The translations under genes were made by a program, and so were the position numbers. The notes beneath the pieces are model-generated. The model saw only the letters and a list, made by a program, of their open reading frames with translations. It did no database searches and was not told the DNA's origin. From Leptospira hartskeerlii (GTDB lineage: Bacteria; Spirochaetota; Leptospiria; Leptospirales; Leptospiraceae), in the NCBI RefSeq assembly GCF_002811475.1, contig NZ_NPDL01000004.1, forward strand, positions 62,001 through 126,000: DNA of 64,000 nucleotides. Direction: 5' to 3'. Below, piece after piece: positions 49,617 to 58,861 of the stretch (its first letter is position 1; every line of letters starts with the position of its first letter).

Positions 49617-49731
49617 AACTCTAAAATTCTCGGACCGATCGGAAAGCCAAGGAGAGTTTTGGAAAATGCTCAGGAAATTTCTTTTTCCTTGCTTCTTCTT
49701 CCCGCAAAACTAATCTGCAATCCGTTCGTTT

Positions 49732-51336
49732 ATGTCCGAAGATCGTTTTTCCAGAAAAGTATTCCTTTCCACCTTAGCATTTTGCGCAGCCCTTTTAGGG
49801 ATTGGTTCCTTTTTCAGAATCAGAAAAAGAAAGATCCAAGGAAGTATCTTAGGACCGGACAAAGAAACAGGTCATAGACTCAGACAAGTTAGAACGGACT
49901 TTTCACCAACAAGTACGATCCAAACAAAAGTACTTATCGCAGGAGGAGGGATCTCAGGACTTTCTTCCGGATATTATTTATCCCAATTCGGGATCTCAGA
50001 CTATTTGATCTTGGATCTGGAGAAAGAGGCGGGAGGCAATTCTAGATACTCTGAAACAAATTCCTTAAAATATCCTTGGGGCGCACATTATCTTCCTCAG
50101 CCTGGACCTGAATCGGTATTGGTCCGTAAATTTTTAGAAGAGAACGGACTCGTCCAAGGTAAAGACTCGAATGGAAATCCAATCTACCCAGAAAAGTATC
50201 TATGTTTCGATCCGGAGGAAAGGCTTTTCTACCAGGGAAGATGGCAAGCAGGTTTAGTTCCGAGAAGAAGTGGAGAACCTGACTCACAAGAATTATTATT
50301 TCGTAAAATTATAAGCTCTTGGCAAAACAAGAGAGGAAGAGACGGACAAAAAGCATTCTGCATTCCAATTGATCGCTCTTCTAAAGATCCTGAAATTTTA
50401 AAATTAGATAGGATCACTTTTGCAGATTATCTAAAATCATTAGGGATACAATCACCAGAAATCTTATGGTATGCTGATTATTGCACTCGAGATGATTACG
50501 GTGGGAATTCCGACAATATCTCCGCTTGGGCTGGACTTCACTATTTCTGTTCTCGACTGAGAGAAGAGGAAGATTCTCCGCCAGTGCTAACATGGCCAGA
50601 AGGGAATGGATTCCTGTTGGAACTCCTACAAAAACCTTCTAAAGATAAGATCAGGACTTCTACACTTGTAGAAAGAATTCGTAAGAATTCAGGAACCTGG
50701 GAAATCAATGCTTACGATGTAAAAGATAAGAAAGATATTCTTATTAAAGCGGAACAAGTGATCTACGCTTTACCTTCTTTCACTAGAAAGTATATCTTAG
50801 GTGAGAAGGATACATTCTTACAAAATCTGCAATATTCTCCTTGGTTAGTTGCAAATCTATTCGTAGACGAACTTCCTCAAGGAAAAGGACATCCTCCTGC
50901 TTGGGAAAATGTAATTTATAAGAGTAAATCTCTCGGCTATGTTGTATCCACTCACCAAGATTTAAGAGCGCTCAGACCACAATCTGTTCTTACGTATTAT
51001 CTTGCTTTTGGAGAAAAAGACACTCTTACTTCAAGAAGGTCCATTCTTCCTAAAACCTGGGACAGTTGGAAAGAAGAGATACTCTCCGATCTAAAAAGAC
51101 CTCATCCGAATATAGAAAGTTTAGTTTCTCGAATCGATATCATGACTCATGCACACGCAATGATCCGCCCTGTTCCAGGTTTTCTTTGGGGAGGAGAAAG
51201 AGAGAAACTGGCAAAATCAGAATCTGGAATTCATTTCGCACATTGTGACTTAAGCGGCATTTCTATTTTTGAAGAAGCATTATATAGAGGGTTCGAAGCT
51301 TCTAAAAAAGTACAAACCTTTGCCAAGAGAAGTTGA
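49732..51336 (+). CDS. FAD-dependent oxidoreductase, membrane-anchored
   Basis: A 534-residue amine-oxidase-like flavoprotein. An N-terminal helix (VFLSTLAFCAALLGIGSFF) anchors or exports it; SRK precedes the helix but is not a full Tat motif. The dinucleotide fold is VLIAGGGISGLSSGYYL (GGGISG at 71-76), then LDLEKEAGGNSRY, and FAD-contacting IRPVPGFLWGGER and HFAHCDLSGISIFEEALYRG at the C-terminus. The stop overlaps the ATG of the downstream membrane protein by 1 bp. Substrate unknown; the partner gene suggests work at the membrane. Confidence 0.8.
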   Translation: MSEDRFSRKVFLSTLAFCAALLGIGSFFRIRKRKIQGSILGPDKETGHRLRQVRTDFSPTSTIQTKVLIAGGGISGLSSGYYLSQFGISDYLILDLEKEAGGNSRYSETNSLKYPWGAHYLPQPGPESVLVRKFLEENGLVQGKDSNGNPIYPEKYLCFDPEERLFYQGRWQAGLVPRRSGEPDSQELLFRKIISSWQNKRGRDGQKAFCIPIDRSSKDPEILKLDRITFADYLKSLGIQSPEILWYADYCTRDDYGGNSDNISAWAGLHYFCSRLREEEDSPPVLTWPEGNGFLLELLQKPSKDKIRTSTLVERIRKNSGTWEINAYDVKDKKDILIKAEQVIYALPSFTRKYILGEKDTFLQNLQYSPWLVANLFVDELPQGKGHPPAWENVIYKSKSLGYVVSTHQDLRALRPQSVLTYYLAFGEKDTLTSRRSILPKTWDSWKEEILSDLKRPHPNIESLVSRIDIMTHAHAMIRPVPGFLWGGEREKLAKSESGIHFAHCDLSGISIFEEALYRGFEASKKVQTFAKRS

Positions 51337-52481
51337 TGGAAGTGAAGAATCAGTTCAGTCCTTGGATTATTTCTAAAAGATTCGACCTTGGCTGGTTTAT
51401 TGCGCCCGGATTGATTTCAGTAATTATCGTCCTAGCAGCGTACTCCCTTGGATTTCCGGGACCTTCTCCCCTTGGTTCTTCCAGAACAAATGGTAGTGCA
51501 TTGCCGCCTTGGCTTTGGTTACTTCTTATCCCTGGTGTAGATGTTTCTCATGTGTATTCTACTTTGTTTAGGGCTTACTTCGATAAGGAAGTTTGGAATA
51601 GAAAAAAAGTCCTTCTGACCTTAGTTCCCTTTCTATGTTTTATGACAGCGCTGATCCTTTACTCTTTCGGAAAATTGTTTTTCTGGGGAGCAATGGCATA
51701 TCTTGCGGTCTTCCATTTCATTAGGCAGCAATACGGTTTTTTAAGTTTGTATACGAGAACAGAACCTAAAACCGAAAGCAAACTACCTTTTCTATTAGAT
51801 AAGATCTGTTTATATGTAGTTACCGGATTGCCTGTTCTATATTGGCATCTGGTTCCGGGCGGGAGGCATTTTGAATGGTTTATGGAAGGTGATTTTTATC
51901 AATATCCAAATCGTTCACTTTCAGACTTCATTCATATATTTTTTTGGGTTTGGGTGATAGTATATTTATTGAGCCAAGTCTACCTTCTTCAAAAAGGTCG
52001 TAGGATTAGTACCGGAAAACTCCTACTTTTATTCAACACTGCATCCGTTTGGTATGTAGGCATCGTATTATTAAACGATGATTTTGCATTTACGCTCACT
52101 AACGTGATCAACCATGGAATTCCTTACATGGCTTTGATATTCGCATATTCTAATTTCCGAAAGAAACATCTTCCTTCCTTCTTCTATAATAGCTTTCGTA
52201 ACGGCGCCTTGGCAATTCTTAGCTTCTCATTGATATTATTGGCATTTGCTCTTTCGGAAGAATGGCTTTGGGATAGTTTTATATGGAGAGAACATCCATA
52301 TCTATTTGGAAACTCTTCCGTAATAAAAGCAGAACTAGGACTGGGCTTCGAGGGAATCCTAGTGCCTATCTTCTTTCTTCCCCAATTCACTCATTATATC
52401 TTGGATGGATTCCTTTGGAAGGGTGGAAAAGACAACTCAGAGCTGGAAGGCTTTATAGGCCTCCGAAATTTAGGCTCATAA
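51336..52481 (+). CDS. Polytopic membrane protein coupled to the FAD oxidoreductase
   Basis: A 381-residue protein with about ten membrane helices from residue 18 to 370. Conserved-looking polar positions include HVYSTLFRAYFD, VFHFIRQQYGFLSLY, WHLVPGGRHFEWF, NHGIPYMALIF and FTHYILDGFLW. The many His in or near helices (HFIRQQYG, HGIPY, HYILDG) recall iron- or heme-binding membrane oxidases, but no named family was recognised. ATG 51336 overlaps the oxidoreductase stop. Confidence 0.7.
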   Translation: MEVKNQFSPWIISKRFDLGWFIAPGLISVIIVLAAYSLGFPGPSPLGSSRTNGSALPPWLWLLLIPGVDVSHVYSTLFRAYFDKEVWNRKKVLLTLVPFLCFMTALILYSFGKLFFWGAMAYLAVFHFIRQQYGFLSLYTRTEPKTESKLPFLLDKICLYVVTGLPVLYWHLVPGGRHFEWFMEGDFYQYPNRSLSDFIHIFFWVWVIVYLLSQVYLLQKGRRISTGKLLLLFNTASVWYVGIVLLNDDFAFTLTNVINHGIPYMALIFAYSNFRKKHLPSFFYNSFRNGALAILSFSLILLAFALSEEWLWDSFIWREHPYLFGNSSVIKAELGLGFEGILVPIFFLPQFTHYILDGFLWKGGKDNSELEGFIGLRNLGS

Positions 52482-52579
52482 AGCCTTCCGACTTGAAAAA
52501 CGAGTATCTTACGGTTTTCCGATAGACAAGCCCGGTTTTCATCTCATAATGACGAAAAAGGAAAACAGGATCTACCTCA

Positions 52580-52951
52580 ATGATCATCGTAGAAGGAATC
52601 GATTATATTGTAATACCTACCGGGGACATAGAAGCCTCTGTAAAATTCTATTCCGAACTATTTGATTTCGAGACGATCGAGGAAAAAGGAAACGAATTCG
52701 CAATCATCGGTTTGGATTCTGTGAACATTAAACTCCTCAATACCAACGGAGTTAAAAGTTCTTTAACCGAAGTTAAATCCCCTGTCCTAAGTTTCGTATT
52801 GGATGTGGATGATTTTACCGAAGCAATCGTAGAACTCGAGTCTAAGTCAGTTCAAATCGTAAGAGGACCGGAAGCCAGAGACGGTGGAGAGTTCCTTCAT
52901 TTCTTAGATCCGTCCGGTAATATTTTAGAGATCAATTACAAAGAAGATTAA
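52580..52951 (+). CDS. VOC-family (glyoxalase/dioxygenase-fold) protein
   Basis: A 123-residue vicinal-oxygen-chelate protein: DYIVIPTGDIEASVKFYSEL at the N-terminus and GGEFLHFLDPSGNILEINYK at the C-terminus, the paired beta-alpha-beta-beta-beta units. The metal ligand positions are partly replaced, so it may bind rather than catalyse. Function not predictable. Confidence 0.82.
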   Translation: MIIVEGIDYIVIPTGDIEASVKFYSELFDFETIEEKGNEFAIIGLDSVNIKLLNTNGVKSSLTEVKSPVLSFVLDVDDFTEAIVELESKSVQIVRGPEARDGGEFLHFLDPSGNILEINYKED

Positions 52952-52976
52952 GCCTTCGATATTGGTTCTGATAAAG

Positions 52977-53004
52977 AAAAGCCCTCAAATTGAGGGCTTT
53001 TTTA
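52977..53004. terminator. Bidirectional terminator
   Basis: GCCCTCAA and TTGAGGGC are separated by one base and flanked by AAAA upstream and TTTTTT downstream (52977-53004), a strong intrinsic terminator in both directions between the VOC gene and the convergent small gene at 53035. Confidence 0.88.
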
Positions 53005-53034
53005 TTGTGTTTAGACAATCGGGCCAAAAAGAAG

Positions 53035-53235
53035 TTAGGAGATCTTGTCTACAAATGCTCCCTTAGTTTTATAAATATCGCCCGCATAACTAGGATTCAT
53101 TGCTTTTTGGTCGAAAACATCCGCTTGTTTGTTTTCGTAAGGCTTATTTGGAATTCCTTCCACTTTAGGCATTTTGCGCGGATCGGAAGATGCCTTTTCG
53201 GCGAGTCCGAGATATATAGAGGTTATTGTTGACAT
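53035..53235 (-). CDS. Small hypothetical protein (66 residues)
   Basis: A 66-residue hydrophilic protein with strong SD (GGAGGG 8 nt before ATG) and a downstream terminator, so it is very likely expressed. It is rich in Lys, Pro and Asn; PNKPYENKQADVF and MNPSYAGDIYKTKGAFVDKI near the end suggest a short disordered region. No signal peptide, Cys or family recognised. Confidence 0.65.
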   Translation of the reverse strand: MSTITSIYLGLAEKASSDPRKMPKVEGIPNKPYENKQADVFDQKAMNPSYAGDIYKTKGAFVDKIS

Positions 53236-53304
53236 TCAGTAATCCCTCCATTCCGATCCTAATCCAAATCGGAGAATAAACCAAGTATTTTTTTGCCTTA
53301 AAGA

Positions 53305-54033
53305 TTAGGGAAAAGATACGGTACAGTCTCCCTTTCCGGCAGTAACAAACATCTGGACCGTATAATAACTGGAGAAGGTCAAAGTAGGTTCGAATACCCA
53401 AGTGCTTGTATCGCCAAAAGTTCCTACATCCGTTCTACCGCAGGTTTTAGAAAACTTAGAATAGATCAAATATGTTTCGCAGGCAATCTTAACGTTGGTA
53501 GGTCCATCTGGATTCAGATCGATCCTAAGAGCCTTAGTTCCTGTCTGACCAGTAATCTGGAACGTCTTGGAATCAGGATAAGATACTCCTAATTCTTCGC
53601 CATACAGATTATCAAAAGACTTATAACAATCTATATAGAATGTCCTACCGTAACAGTTGGTAGCCGAATCTCCATTATTCGCATCACAAATAACAGGTCC
53701 GTCCTTAGTCACAAACAATGTTCCAGTGGAAGCGCCAGCTGGAACTACTGTAACGATCTCAGTGCTAGTAGCGCTCAGAACGCTCGCGGAGACTCCATTA
53801 AATTTTACCGTCGTTAGACTTGTATCCGCGGAAAATAAACGGCCTTTAATTGTAACTGTAGTTCCAACAGTTGTTCCAATCGGTGGAGAACCACTAGGAG
53901 GATCGATCTCGGTGATGACCGGATTTCCCAAACCTAACTGGCTAGCAAGGTCCGAGTCCTTACTGTTAGAACAACCAAATCCAAAAATAGAGAGAAATAA
54001 GATAATAGCTATGATCTGAGTCTGAAATCGCAT
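53305..54033 (-). CDS. IPT/TIG-domain lipoprotein
   Basis: A 242-residue surface or periplasmic lipoprotein. The signal peptide ends at the lipobox IFGFG-Cys21. One IPT/TIG immunoglobulin-like domain (residues about 38-120: PVITEIDPPSGSPPIGTTV, TVKFNGVSASVLSATSTEIV, VVPAGASTG) is followed by a unique Cys-containing beta-rich domain (about residues 125-242). Leptospira surface proteins frequently carry such modules. Ligand unknown. Confidence 0.8.
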   Translation of the reverse strand: MRFQTQIIAIILFLSIFGFGCSNSKDSDLASQLGLGNPVITEIDPPSGSPPIGTTVGTTVTIKGRLFSADTSLTTVKFNGVSASVLSATSTEIVTVVPAGASTGTLFVTKDGPVICDANNGDSATNCYGRTFYIDCYKSFDNLYGEELGVSYPDSKTFQITGQTGTKALRIDLNPDGPTNVKIACETYLIYSKFSKTCGRTDVGTFGDTSTWVFEPTLTFSSYYTVQMFVTAGKGDCTVSFP

Positions 54034-54052
54034 TTTTTCTTTAACCTAGAAC

Positions 54053-54096
54053 CGTTCGAACGTAACGCTTTTGCTTGCGGTTTTTAAAAAACCGCA
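54053..54096. repeat. Two palindromes between divergent lipoprotein and enoyl-CoA hydratase genes
   Basis: CGTTCGAACG (54053-54062) is a perfect 10-bp palindrome, and TGCGGTTTTT with AAAAACCGCA (54076-54096, one-base loop) forms a long inverted repeat. They lie in the 124-bp gap between genes reading outward, so they cannot terminate either gene; an operator or a structured leader is possible. Confidence 0.4.
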
Positions 54097-54157
54097 GAAT
54101 CTACCCAATTATCGGAAAGATTCCCCCTGTTCGGGAAAGATTTTTTAGAAGGCAAAT

Positions 54158-54931
54158 ATGAGCGAGACTGTTCTTTATTCCATCGAAGATTATACGTGCA
54201 TAATCAGTTTAAATCGACCCGAAAAACGAAATGCAATTTCTAGAGAACTGCTTTCTCAACTTATGTCCCATATAGAACGAGCAAGTAAGGACCCAAAAAT
54301 CCGTGCTTTAGTATTCAAGGGAGAAGGTTCCGTATTCTGCGCAGGAGCCGATCTGAAAGAAAGAGCGGACATGTCAGAGAAAGAAGTACATAAATTTCTG
54401 GACCAAGTGGGGAAATGTTTCCAGGCGTTGGAAAATCTTCCTTTCCCAACGATCGCCGCCTTAGATGGAGATGCATATGGTGGCGGATTAGAAATGGCAT
54501 TATGTTGTGATTTTATTCTGATGAGCGCAGAAGCAAAAGTAGGCCTTACTGAAACAGGACTTGGTATTATTCCGGGTGCTGGCGGAACCCAAAGACTTCC
54601 TCGTAGAGTAGGAAAAACAAAAGCGTTAGAACTTATTTTAACCGCTTCTGTGATAGATGCGCAAACCGCGTTGGATATCCAACTTGCGAATTCAGTATGG
54701 CATGACTCCGCATTTATGGCCGGAAAAAAATTGGCCTCCTTACTTTCTGAAAAGGCACCGATCTCCTTAAGGCTTGCTAAAGAAGCCATTAAAGAAGGTG
54801 AAGGAAAAGATATACAAGCAGCCTTGAAGATAGAAAGAAAACATTATAATAAAACCTTAAAAACGGAAGATAGGATAGAAGCCTTAAAGGCTTTCCGAGA
54901 AAAAAGAAAACCGGAATTTAAAGGAAAATAG
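54158..54931 (+). CDS. Enoyl-CoA hydratase/isomerase family protein
   Basis: A 257-residue crotonase-fold enzyme. The oxyanion hole lies in FCAGADLKERADM and in AALDGDAYGGGLEMAL; the catalytic-loop segment is TETGLGIIPGAGGTQRLPR, where the Glu near residue 130 serves in hydratases of the AUH (methylglutaconyl-CoA hydratase) and enoyl-CoA types. Substrate chain length cannot be told. No other beta-oxidation gene adjoins it. Confidence 0.88.
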   Translation: MSETVLYSIEDYTCIISLNRPEKRNAISRELLSQLMSHIERASKDPKIRALVFKGEGSVFCAGADLKERADMSEKEVHKFLDQVGKCFQALENLPFPTIAALDGDAYGGGLEMALCCDFILMSAEAKVGLTETGLGIIPGAGGTQRLPRRVGKTKALELILTASVIDAQTALDIQLANSVWHDSAFMAGKKLASLLSEKAPISLRLAKEAIKEGEGKDIQAALKIERKHYNKTLKTEDRIEALKAFREKRKPEFKGK

Positions 54932-55002
54932 AACTCCGAAAAAGGGAGGCGAGACACAAGGCCGGCCCGAAAATAGGCAAAACAAGGAAGCTGGAATACG
55001 AA

Positions 55003-55533
55003 ATGATTCTAACGGGTAAGGAAATTAAAAAAAGATTAGAGAAGGACATCATCATAGAACCTTACTCCGACGATAGATTAAATCCAAACTCTTATAATCT
55101 AAGGCTTCATAACGAATTAGTTCGTTATACAGAAAGTCCATTGGATATGAAAAAATCCAATCCCTCCGAAAATCTAATTATCCCTGATTCAGGACTACTC
55201 TTACAACCAGGAGTCCTTTATCTAGGCAGAACTCTAGAATACACTGAAACACATAACCTCGTCCCAATGTTAGAAGGCCGTTCTTCTATAGGCAGATTAG
55301 GAATGTATGTGCACGTGACTGCTGGGTTCGGGGATGTAGGATTTAAAGGATTCTGGACTCTCGAAATTTCGGTCATCCAACCTTTAGTCATCTATCCAAA
55401 TGTGGAAATTTGTCAGATCTTCTATCATACTGTAGAAGGTGAGATCACTGAATACAAATCGGGCAAATACCAAGGCAATAAAGGGATCCAGACCTCTATG
55501 TTATATAAGGATTTTGAGAACGGAAAATATTAA
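55003..55533 (+). CDS. dcd: dCTP deaminase
   Basis: Deaminates dCTP to dUTP for dTTP synthesis. The 176-residue trimeric enzyme shows MLEGRSSIGRLGMYVH and TAGFGDVGFKGFWTLEIS with the catalytic Arg, Ser and Glu of the Dcd/Dut fold. AAGGAAG precedes the ATG. Convergent with the SpoIIE phosphatase gene, 4 bp apart. A bifunctional deaminase-diphosphatase is possible but not indicated. Confidence 0.92.
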   Translation: MILTGKEIKKRLEKDIIIEPYSDDRLNPNSYNLRLHNELVRYTESPLDMKKSNPSENLIIPDSGLLLQPGVLYLGRTLEYTETHNLVPMLEGRSSIGRLGMYVHVTAGFGDVGFKGFWTLEISVIQPLVIYPNVEICQIFYHTVEGEITEYKSGKYQGNKGIQTSMLYKDFENGKY

Positions 55534-55537
55534 ACTT

Positions 55538-58500
55538 CTATAAAGAAGCTTTTCTGTCTCTTTCGATCAGTCTTACTAATTTCTGAGCATTCTCATCTTC
55601 CGGGTCCTTCTCCAAAGCCAAATGGGCATACTCCAAGGCCAAGTCAAATTGTTCCGTCTGACGATATAGATCGGAAAGATTGATCAGGTTCATGGAATTG
55701 TCCGGTTGGAGTTCCTCCATCCTTTTTGCGGCTAGGATGGCTTCGTCCATTCTTCCGATCCTGCGATTTGCTAAAGAAAGATAATACCAGTATTCTACTA
55801 AATCTGGATCGGCTCCGAGATACTTATTCAGAACCTCAACAGCCTTACCGTAATTTTTACCTTTAAAGCTAAGAAGTCCGAGTAGTTTAGTCACCTTCGT
55901 ATTCTGAGGATCGGATTTGTACAGACCTTCAAGTGCACCAAGAGCCTCGCTCAAACGGCCTCCCATATAATCTTCTTTTGCTTTTTTATAGATGAATTTC
56001 CAATCAAATGGATCTGAGATCTCATCATCTTTTCCGTCTCTTTCCGGAGAAGCTACGGGAGAATATTCCACTCTAAGAAGAGAAAGGTCATCGGTTAACT
56101 CTCCGACCTTTAGTACTTCTTCTTCTATTCTTTCCAGATCACCTTGGCCTTTTTCCACCATTTGTAAGAAGAGCATCTCATCTTCATTAATTGTGCGGAC
56201 TTCTTTTTCAGGGGTGAGATCCAAGTCATCTTTACCGTCGGAACCTACGATCAATACGTCACCAGGTTCCAATCTTCCGGAATGGACCTTGAACTCGTAT
56301 TCTGAATCTAGTCCTATCTTTCTAAGAGTCAGTCCAGTTTCTAAGAAACCTGCTCTTCCATCTCTATACATTACGGAGAATGGGTGCTCCGCATTAAAAT
56401 ACCAGAATTTACCTGTCTCGTCTTCAACGACGATAAACGTTCCAGAGATCACCATCGATCCGTTGAATGATTTAAAAACGGACTGCATCTCTTTATAAAT
56501 TTCGGTTAAAAATTCGGAAGGAGTGGTATCTAACACTCTATCGTTTGCAGCAGATCTTGCAAGAATGGAGTTAACCACAACTCCCATCACAAGAGAGCCT
56601 CCTGCTCCTTGCATGGACTTACCCATTGCATCTCCGTTCATCGCGAAAGTATAACGTTTATAATCGTTTTCCTTTCCAAGACGAAGATTCCCTGTTACAC
56701 AAAGATCTCCACCTAAGTCAGCATGTTTGCCTTTGAACTCGAATTGTTTCTTTTGGCGAAGAATAAAATTAGTGCTTACCTTTGAAGATTTGTTCGCATT
56801 ATAAAAAAGCGGTTTAGCGAGTAGTGAAGTTAAGAAATAGTCACCATCTTGCTGTACCTTAAGACGTTGGAGCTCCTCTATCTTTTCAGAAAGTTCTCTG
56901 GTTCTTTCTCTTACCTTAGTTGCTAAATGTTCGGCGTAATCTTCGAGTTCTCCTCTTGCTTTTCGGATGGAAGTCACCATACTATTGAATGAGTCGGATA
57001 AGAATCCGATCTCATCCTTTAAGTCTACTTTCACTTCAACATCCAAAGCACCTAAGTTTACTTTTTCCACCCCGGACAATAGCCTATTTAACGGGGAAAC
57101 TAAACTTTGTCGGAAGAAAAGAGGAAACACGAAGAATACCACAACCAGAACTAAGCCCAAGATCAGAGTCTGTTTTGCTGCAGTTGGATGCATAAATTCT
57201 CTATACTTGCGGTAAGAATAACCTACTTCACTGACCAAATCCTTCTTCACATCGTAATGAATATAAGTTACGAAATGTTGGTGTTCATCCAAACTTTTTC
57301 TGTAATGTCGATATAATGCAGGTTGGAATGGACGGAAATATAAAAGTACTTCTGCCTTTAAATGCCCGATGAGTAGATCTTTTTCATCGAAAGTGCAAGT
57401 CCCATCCTTCTCTTTCCATTTTTGAAGAAGATGTTCTTTGAACGGAATGACTCCTTTGTTCCCGACCCCTTTCAGATAATTTCTACCGTCTATGCAGAAT
57501 TCTTTAGGGAAAATATAATCCAGCTTGTTTGATGTTACGAAGACTGCGGTATTTAATGTATTTAGGTGATCGAATAATTTTGTTTTTAATTCTTTTCCTT
57601 CCAGATTCGGATTATCATCCAAAAACTTCAGGATAGAAGATCTATATCCACTGAAATATTCATGAGTATCTTTCAGTATTTTTTTAACGGAGTTCCTAAA
57701 ACCTTCTTCCGCTAAAAGTTTCATATGTTCAAAGATGATCGTATTTTTAAAGTCTATCTCTAATTGAGGAAGTCTTAAGTCGTATTGATTATCGTAGCGA
57801 GAATAATCCACATTTTTGGATCCCCCTTCCCACTGAACGATATATAACATCTCAGGGATCTGCTTTCCGCCTTCAAGTGCCCTTGACATATTCACAATAC
57901 TTTTGGTATCGTATTCAGCTTCTTTATCTTGATTGGAGATAAAAACCAAAGCTTGCATGATCAACATCAATGTCACAAAAGTGATCCCTACGATTTTGAC
58001 CATAAAGGTGGTTTTTTCTTCACTAAAGTTTAAGAAGGTTACCAGGATCAAAAAGATCCCTAATGTCATCAAAAGAACAATAGAAGTTAAATAAGTAGAA
58101 CGTTCAATCCAGCCGTCTCGACTGAGAATATTTGTAAGCGCAGGAACCACACCGCCGGCAAGTAGCGCGGTCATAAAACCGCCGAGCGCAAAGCGAACTC
58201 TTCCCTTAGTTTTAGTCATTCTATAGATCGGAAGGATCAAGAAGGAGATCAAAACGAATAGGCCGATCAAAACAGCAATAATGGAAGAAGCCTTTTCCGC
58301 ATTAAAGTCCCAATGGTGAGCCGTGAAGTGATATTTCCTAGGAGAAGTAAGAGTAATATAATAAAAATATGAAATTCCGATCGCTGCAACTGTATACATT
58401 CCGATCGTAAGATTTCGGTTCATTTTGGGATTAGCATGTCCAGGATAACGCGCTAAAAATTGACCCAAGTGAATGAGCGCAGGTAAAATAAATCCGACAG

Positions 58501-58735
58501 TCAACCATCTATGATAAGCAGCGATCGGGTTGTATAAGAATGCCGCGAAAAAATATCCTGAACAAAAGAAGGAGAAAAACAAAGCTCCTAATGCAAGATG
58601 CATTGTGCTTGAAGATTTTTCTTTCAAGAAGAGGAAGAATAAGGAAGTACAGAAGAAAGCTAAAATAGATAGCAAACTTCCGAAAGAATAATAGTTCAGC
58701 AGAACATCGTTTTGTAAGATTGAAAAAATTTCCAT
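55538..58735 (-). CDS. 7TM/HAMP/SpoIIE (PP2C) phosphatase with TPR tail, copy B
   Basis: A 1065-residue sensor phosphatase. Seven N-terminal membrane helices (residues 12-240), an extracytoplasmic segment (about 270-520), a further helix (about 528-548), HAMP (SPLNRLLSGVEKVNLGALDV onward), a coiled coil (RKARGELEDYAEHL to about 630), the PP2C/SpoIIE domain (metal-binding MNGDAMGKSMQGAGG, VGSDGKDDLDL, ELTDDLSLL) and three or four TPRs (from about 925). It probably dephosphorylates an anti-sigma antagonist. It is a close paralogue of the 59785-62970 gene. No SD is apparent before ATG 58735; a TATAAT box (58772-58767, minus strand) lies about 31 bp upstream. Confidence 0.9.
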   Translation of the reverse strand: MEIFSILQNDVLLNYYSFGSLLSILAFFCTSLFFLFLKEKSSSTMHLALGALFFSFFCSGYFFAAFLYNPIAAYHRWLTVGFILPALIHLGQFLARYPGHANPKMNRNLTIGMYTVAAIGISYFYYITLTSPRKYHFTAHHWDFNAEKASSIIAVLIGLFVLISFLILPIYRMTKTKGRVRFALGGFMTALLAGGVVPALTNILSRDGWIERSTYLTSIVLLMTLGIFLILVTFLNFSEEKTTFMVKIVGITFVTLMLIMQALVFISNQDKEAEYDTKSIVNMSRALEGGKQIPEMLYIVQWEGGSKNVDYSRYDNQYDLRLPQLEIDFKNTIIFEHMKLLAEEGFRNSVKKILKDTHEYFSGYRSSILKFLDDNPNLEGKELKTKLFDHLNTLNTAVFVTSNKLDYIFPKEFCIDGRNYLKGVGNKGVIPFKEHLLQKWKEKDGTCTFDEKDLLIGHLKAEVLLYFRPFQPALYRHYRKSLDEHQHFVTYIHYDVKKDLVSEVGYSYRKYREFMHPTAAKQTLILGLVLVVVFFVFPLFFRQSLVSPLNRLLSGVEKVNLGALDVEVKVDLKDEIGFLSDSFNSMVTSIRKARGELEDYAEHLATKVRERTRELSEKIEELQRLKVQQDGDYFLTSLLAKPLFYNANKSSKVSTNFILRQKKQFEFKGKHADLGGDLCVTGNLRLGKENDYKRYTFAMNGDAMGKSMQGAGGSLVMGVVVNSILARSAANDRVLDTTPSEFLTEIYKEMQSVFKSFNGSMVISGTFIVVEDETGKFWYFNAEHPFSVMYRDGRAGFLETGLTLRKIGLDSEYEFKVHSGRLEPGDVLIVGSDGKDDLDLTPEKEVRTINEDEMLFLQMVEKGQGDLERIEEEVLKVGELTDDLSLLRVEYSPVASPERDGKDDEISDPFDWKFIYKKAKEDYMGGRLSEALGALEGLYKSDPQNTKVTKLLGLLSFKGKNYGKAVEVLNKYLGADPDLVEYWYYLSLANRRIGRMDEAILAAKRMEELQPDNSMNLINLSDLYRQTEQFDLALEYAHLALEKDPEDENAQKLVRLIERDRKASL

Positions 58736-58766
58736 GCAAGCAAAAAGGAAAAGCTCTTATAAATGG

Positions 58767-58797
58767 ATTATATTAAAGCTGGAACCGATCAGATCAA
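58767..58797 (-). promoter_or_regulatory. Candidate promoter for SpoIIE phosphatase copy B
   Basis: On the minus strand TATAAT (58772-58767) is preceded at 19 bp by TTGATC (58797-58792), within the 126-bp gap between the protease gene and copy B. A good -10 with a slightly long spacer; alone it is weak evidence. Confidence 0.35.
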
Positions 58798-58861
58798 ATC
58801 AAAAAAGAAATTCGTTTAGAATTCACTATTTTGTATAACGAATGCAATATAAAAATCAAGC

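Noticed and set aside
54256..54789. 177-codon minus-strand ORF within the enoyl-CoA hydratase gene
   Set aside because: Antisense shadow of a crotonase gene; Ser-rich composition typical of reversed Leu/Glu/Ala codons.
55992..56498. 168-codon Ser-rich plus-strand ORF within SpoIIE copy B
   Set aside because: Antisense to a conserved PP2C domain; an equivalent frame appears at the corresponding place in copy A (60320-60628), as expected for shared coding constraint.
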